This document shows, in pieces, positions 5,248 through 6,509 of a stretch of DNA of 6,509 bases. The position numbers and the translations under genes are program-made. A model generated the notes under the pieces. That model saw only the letters and a program-made list of their open reading frames with translations, had not been told where the DNA came from and searched no databases. Origin of the DNA: Bacteroidales bacterium (GTDB lineage Bacteria > Bacteroidota > Bacteroidia > Bacteroidales > Muribaculaceae); NCBI GenBank assembly GCA_019420545.1, contig JAHZGZ010000123.1:3912-10420 (forward strand), read 5' to 3'. Numbering within the stretch: position 1 is the stretch's first letter; each line of letters begins with the position of its first letter.

Positions 5248-6509
5248 ATGAACGAGGAAAGTCTTAGCCAGCTATATCTGAAGGATACCGCCTTTCAGAA
5301 CCTTATGCAGCGGCGTATCTTCAACGTGCTGCTTGTCGCATCGCCCTACGATGCCTTTATGATGGAGGAGGACGGCCGAGTGGAGGAACAGCTCTACTTT
5401 GAGTACGTGGCTCTCAACCTTAGTTCACCTCCGCGAGTCACGCGTGTGTCACGACCGGCCGAAGCCGAGGAATTACTCGCAAACAAGCACTTCGACCTCA
5501 TAATCATGATGCCGGGTATCGACCTTAGTGAGACGTTCGAAGGCGCTAAAAATCTCAAAGCCATCAATCCGGATATACCGATTGTGGTGCTTACACCGTT
5601 TAGCAAGGAGGTGTCGCGCCGCCTGTCGAAGGAGGATTTCGCGGGTGTCGACTACGTGTTCTCGTGGCTCGGCAATGTCGACCTCCTGCTGGCGATCATC
5701 AAGCTTCTGGAGGACAAGATGAACGCCGACAACGACATCAACGAGGTAGGTGTGCAGATGATACTCCTTGTCGAGGATTCTGTGCGCTTCTATTCATCGG
5801 TACTCCCTACGCTCTACAAGTTCCTGCTAAAACAGTCGCTGATATTCTCGACCGAGGCGCTCAACGAGCACGAGCAGATGCTGCGCATGCGCGGACGTCC
5901 AAAGGTAATGCTTGCGCGCGACTACGAGGAGGCCGTTGAGCTTTATGAGCGCTACGGCAAGCATATGCTCGGCGTGATCAGCGACGTATCGTTCAAGCGC
6001 GAGGGGGAGAAGGACAGTCAGGCCGGTCTGCGCCTCGCCCGCTATCTGCGCGAGCGCGATCCCTATCTGCCCATAATCATCGAGTCGAGCGAGGAAGAGA
6101 ACCGGCAGCCCGTGAAGGAATTCGGCGGACAGTTCATCGACAAGAATTCCAAGAAATTCCCGGTCGATCTCGGTAATGCCATCATGCGCGACTTCGGATT
6201 CGGCGACTTCATCATCCGCGACCCCGAGACCGGCGACGAAATACTGCGCATCCACGACCTCAAGGATCTCCAGCATCATATCTTCGATATCCCCGCAAAG
6301 TCGCTGTTCTACCACGCGAGCTACAACGACATATCGCGCTGGCTCTATTCGCGCGCGCTGTTTCCCATAGCCGAGGTCATCAAGGCCCACCGCTTCAAGA
6401 ATATCGACGAGGCCCCGGCCGTGCGTCAGCTTTTCTTCGATCTGATAGTGAAATACCGCAAGATGAAGAACCGCGGCGTCGTGGCCATATTCCGCAAAGA
6501 CCGTTTCGA
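5248..6509 (+). CDS. Receiver-domain-fused PEP synthase / pyruvate phosphate dikinase-like protein, N-terminal 420 residues (3' end outside window)
   Basis: The frame is open from ATG 5248 to the window edge (420 complete codons plus two bases). Residues about 24-157 look like a receiver fold whose phosphorylation site is lost: ASPYD replaces the acidic pair, IIMMPGID has no Asp at the strand-3 position, and DYVFSW lacks the conserved Lys. Residues about 170-315 are a second receiver with all key positions: E176/D177 (LLVEDS), D246 (VISDVS), S280/S281 (IIIESSE) and K299 (FIDKNS). Residues 316-420 (FGFGDFII, YSRALFPIAEV, FFDLIVKYRKMKNRGVVAIF) match, from memory, the linker before the PPDK_N nucleotide-binding domain in Bacteroidales PEP/pyruvate-binding proteins of around 1,000 residues. 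Those proteins are annotated as interconverting PEP and pyruvate, but the catalytic part is outside the window, so activity is inferred. It is cytoplasmic, with no signal peptide. It is divergent from dinB. Confidence 0.82.
   Translation, partial: MNEESLSQLYLKDTAFQNLMQRRIFNVLLVASPYDAFMMEEDGRVEEQLYFEYVALNLSSPPRVTRVSRPAEAEELLANKHFDLIIMMPGIDLSETFEGAKNLKAINPDIPIVVLTPFSKEVSRRLSKEDFAGVDYVFSWLGNVDLLLAIIKLLEDKMNADNDINEVGVQMILLVEDSVRFYSSVLPTLYKFLLKQSLIFSTEALNEHEQMLRMRGRPKVMLARDYEEAVELYERYGKHMLGVISDVSFKREGEKDSQAGLRLARYLRERDPYLPIIIESSEEENRQPVKEFGGQFIDKNSKKFPVDLGNAIMRDFGFGDFIIRDPETGDEILRIHDLKDLQHHIFDIPAKSLFYHASYNDISRWLYSRALFPIAEVIKAHRFKNIDEAPAVRQLFFDLIVKYRKMKNRGVVAIFRKDRF

Noticed and set aside
5827..6390. 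187-codon minus-strand open frame
   Set aside because: Antisense to the receiver/PEP-synthase-like gene, which has intact receiver motifs here.

Overview
The window looks like chromosomal DNA from the Bacteroidota, order Bacteroidales. The evidence is a DUF5686 outer-membrane protein, a SusB-type GH97 alpha-glucosidase, a receiver-fused PEP-synthase-like protein of the kind found in Bacteroidales, and several matches to the Bacteroidales promoter (TTTG near -33, TAnnTTTG near -7) with no clear Shine-Dalgarno sites. The fairly GC-rich coding sequence would suit Muribaculaceae, but that family-level placement is only inference.

Layout. (1) Positions 1-852, minus: the first 284 codons of a DUF5686/carboxypeptidase-regulatory-like protein, cut by the left edge. 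(2) 853-1008: an AT-rich gap holding that gene's promoter and a 14-bp direct repeat in its leader. (3) 1009-1602, minus: a small AT-rich putative lipoprotein of unknown function with a GTG start. (4) 1603-1924: a 322-bp AT-rich divergent intergenic region with two good promoters pointing outwards, a strong imperfect palindrome and a short inverted repeat on the minus-strand promoter, and no convincing gene. (5) 1925-4036, plus: an inverting GH97 alpha-glucosidase with a lipoprotein signal. (6) 4039-5133, minus: DNA polymerase IV (DinB), converging on the GH97 gene with 2 bp between the stop codons. (7) 5134-5247: a short divergent spacer. (8) 5248-6509, plus: the N-terminal 420 residues of a protein with two receiver-like domains ahead of what should be a PEP synthase/pyruvate phosphate dikinase nucleotide-binding domain, cut by the right edge.

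These genes do not form one pathway. Each appears to be its own transcription unit: envelope protein, unknown lipoprotein, starch-oligosaccharide hydrolase, translesion polymerase and a central-carbon enzyme with signalling input. No SusC/SusD pair, mobile-element gene, CRISPR array, tRNA or rRNA is visible. The least explained part is the AT-rich stretch from about 853 to 1924. I found no clear new multi-gene system.
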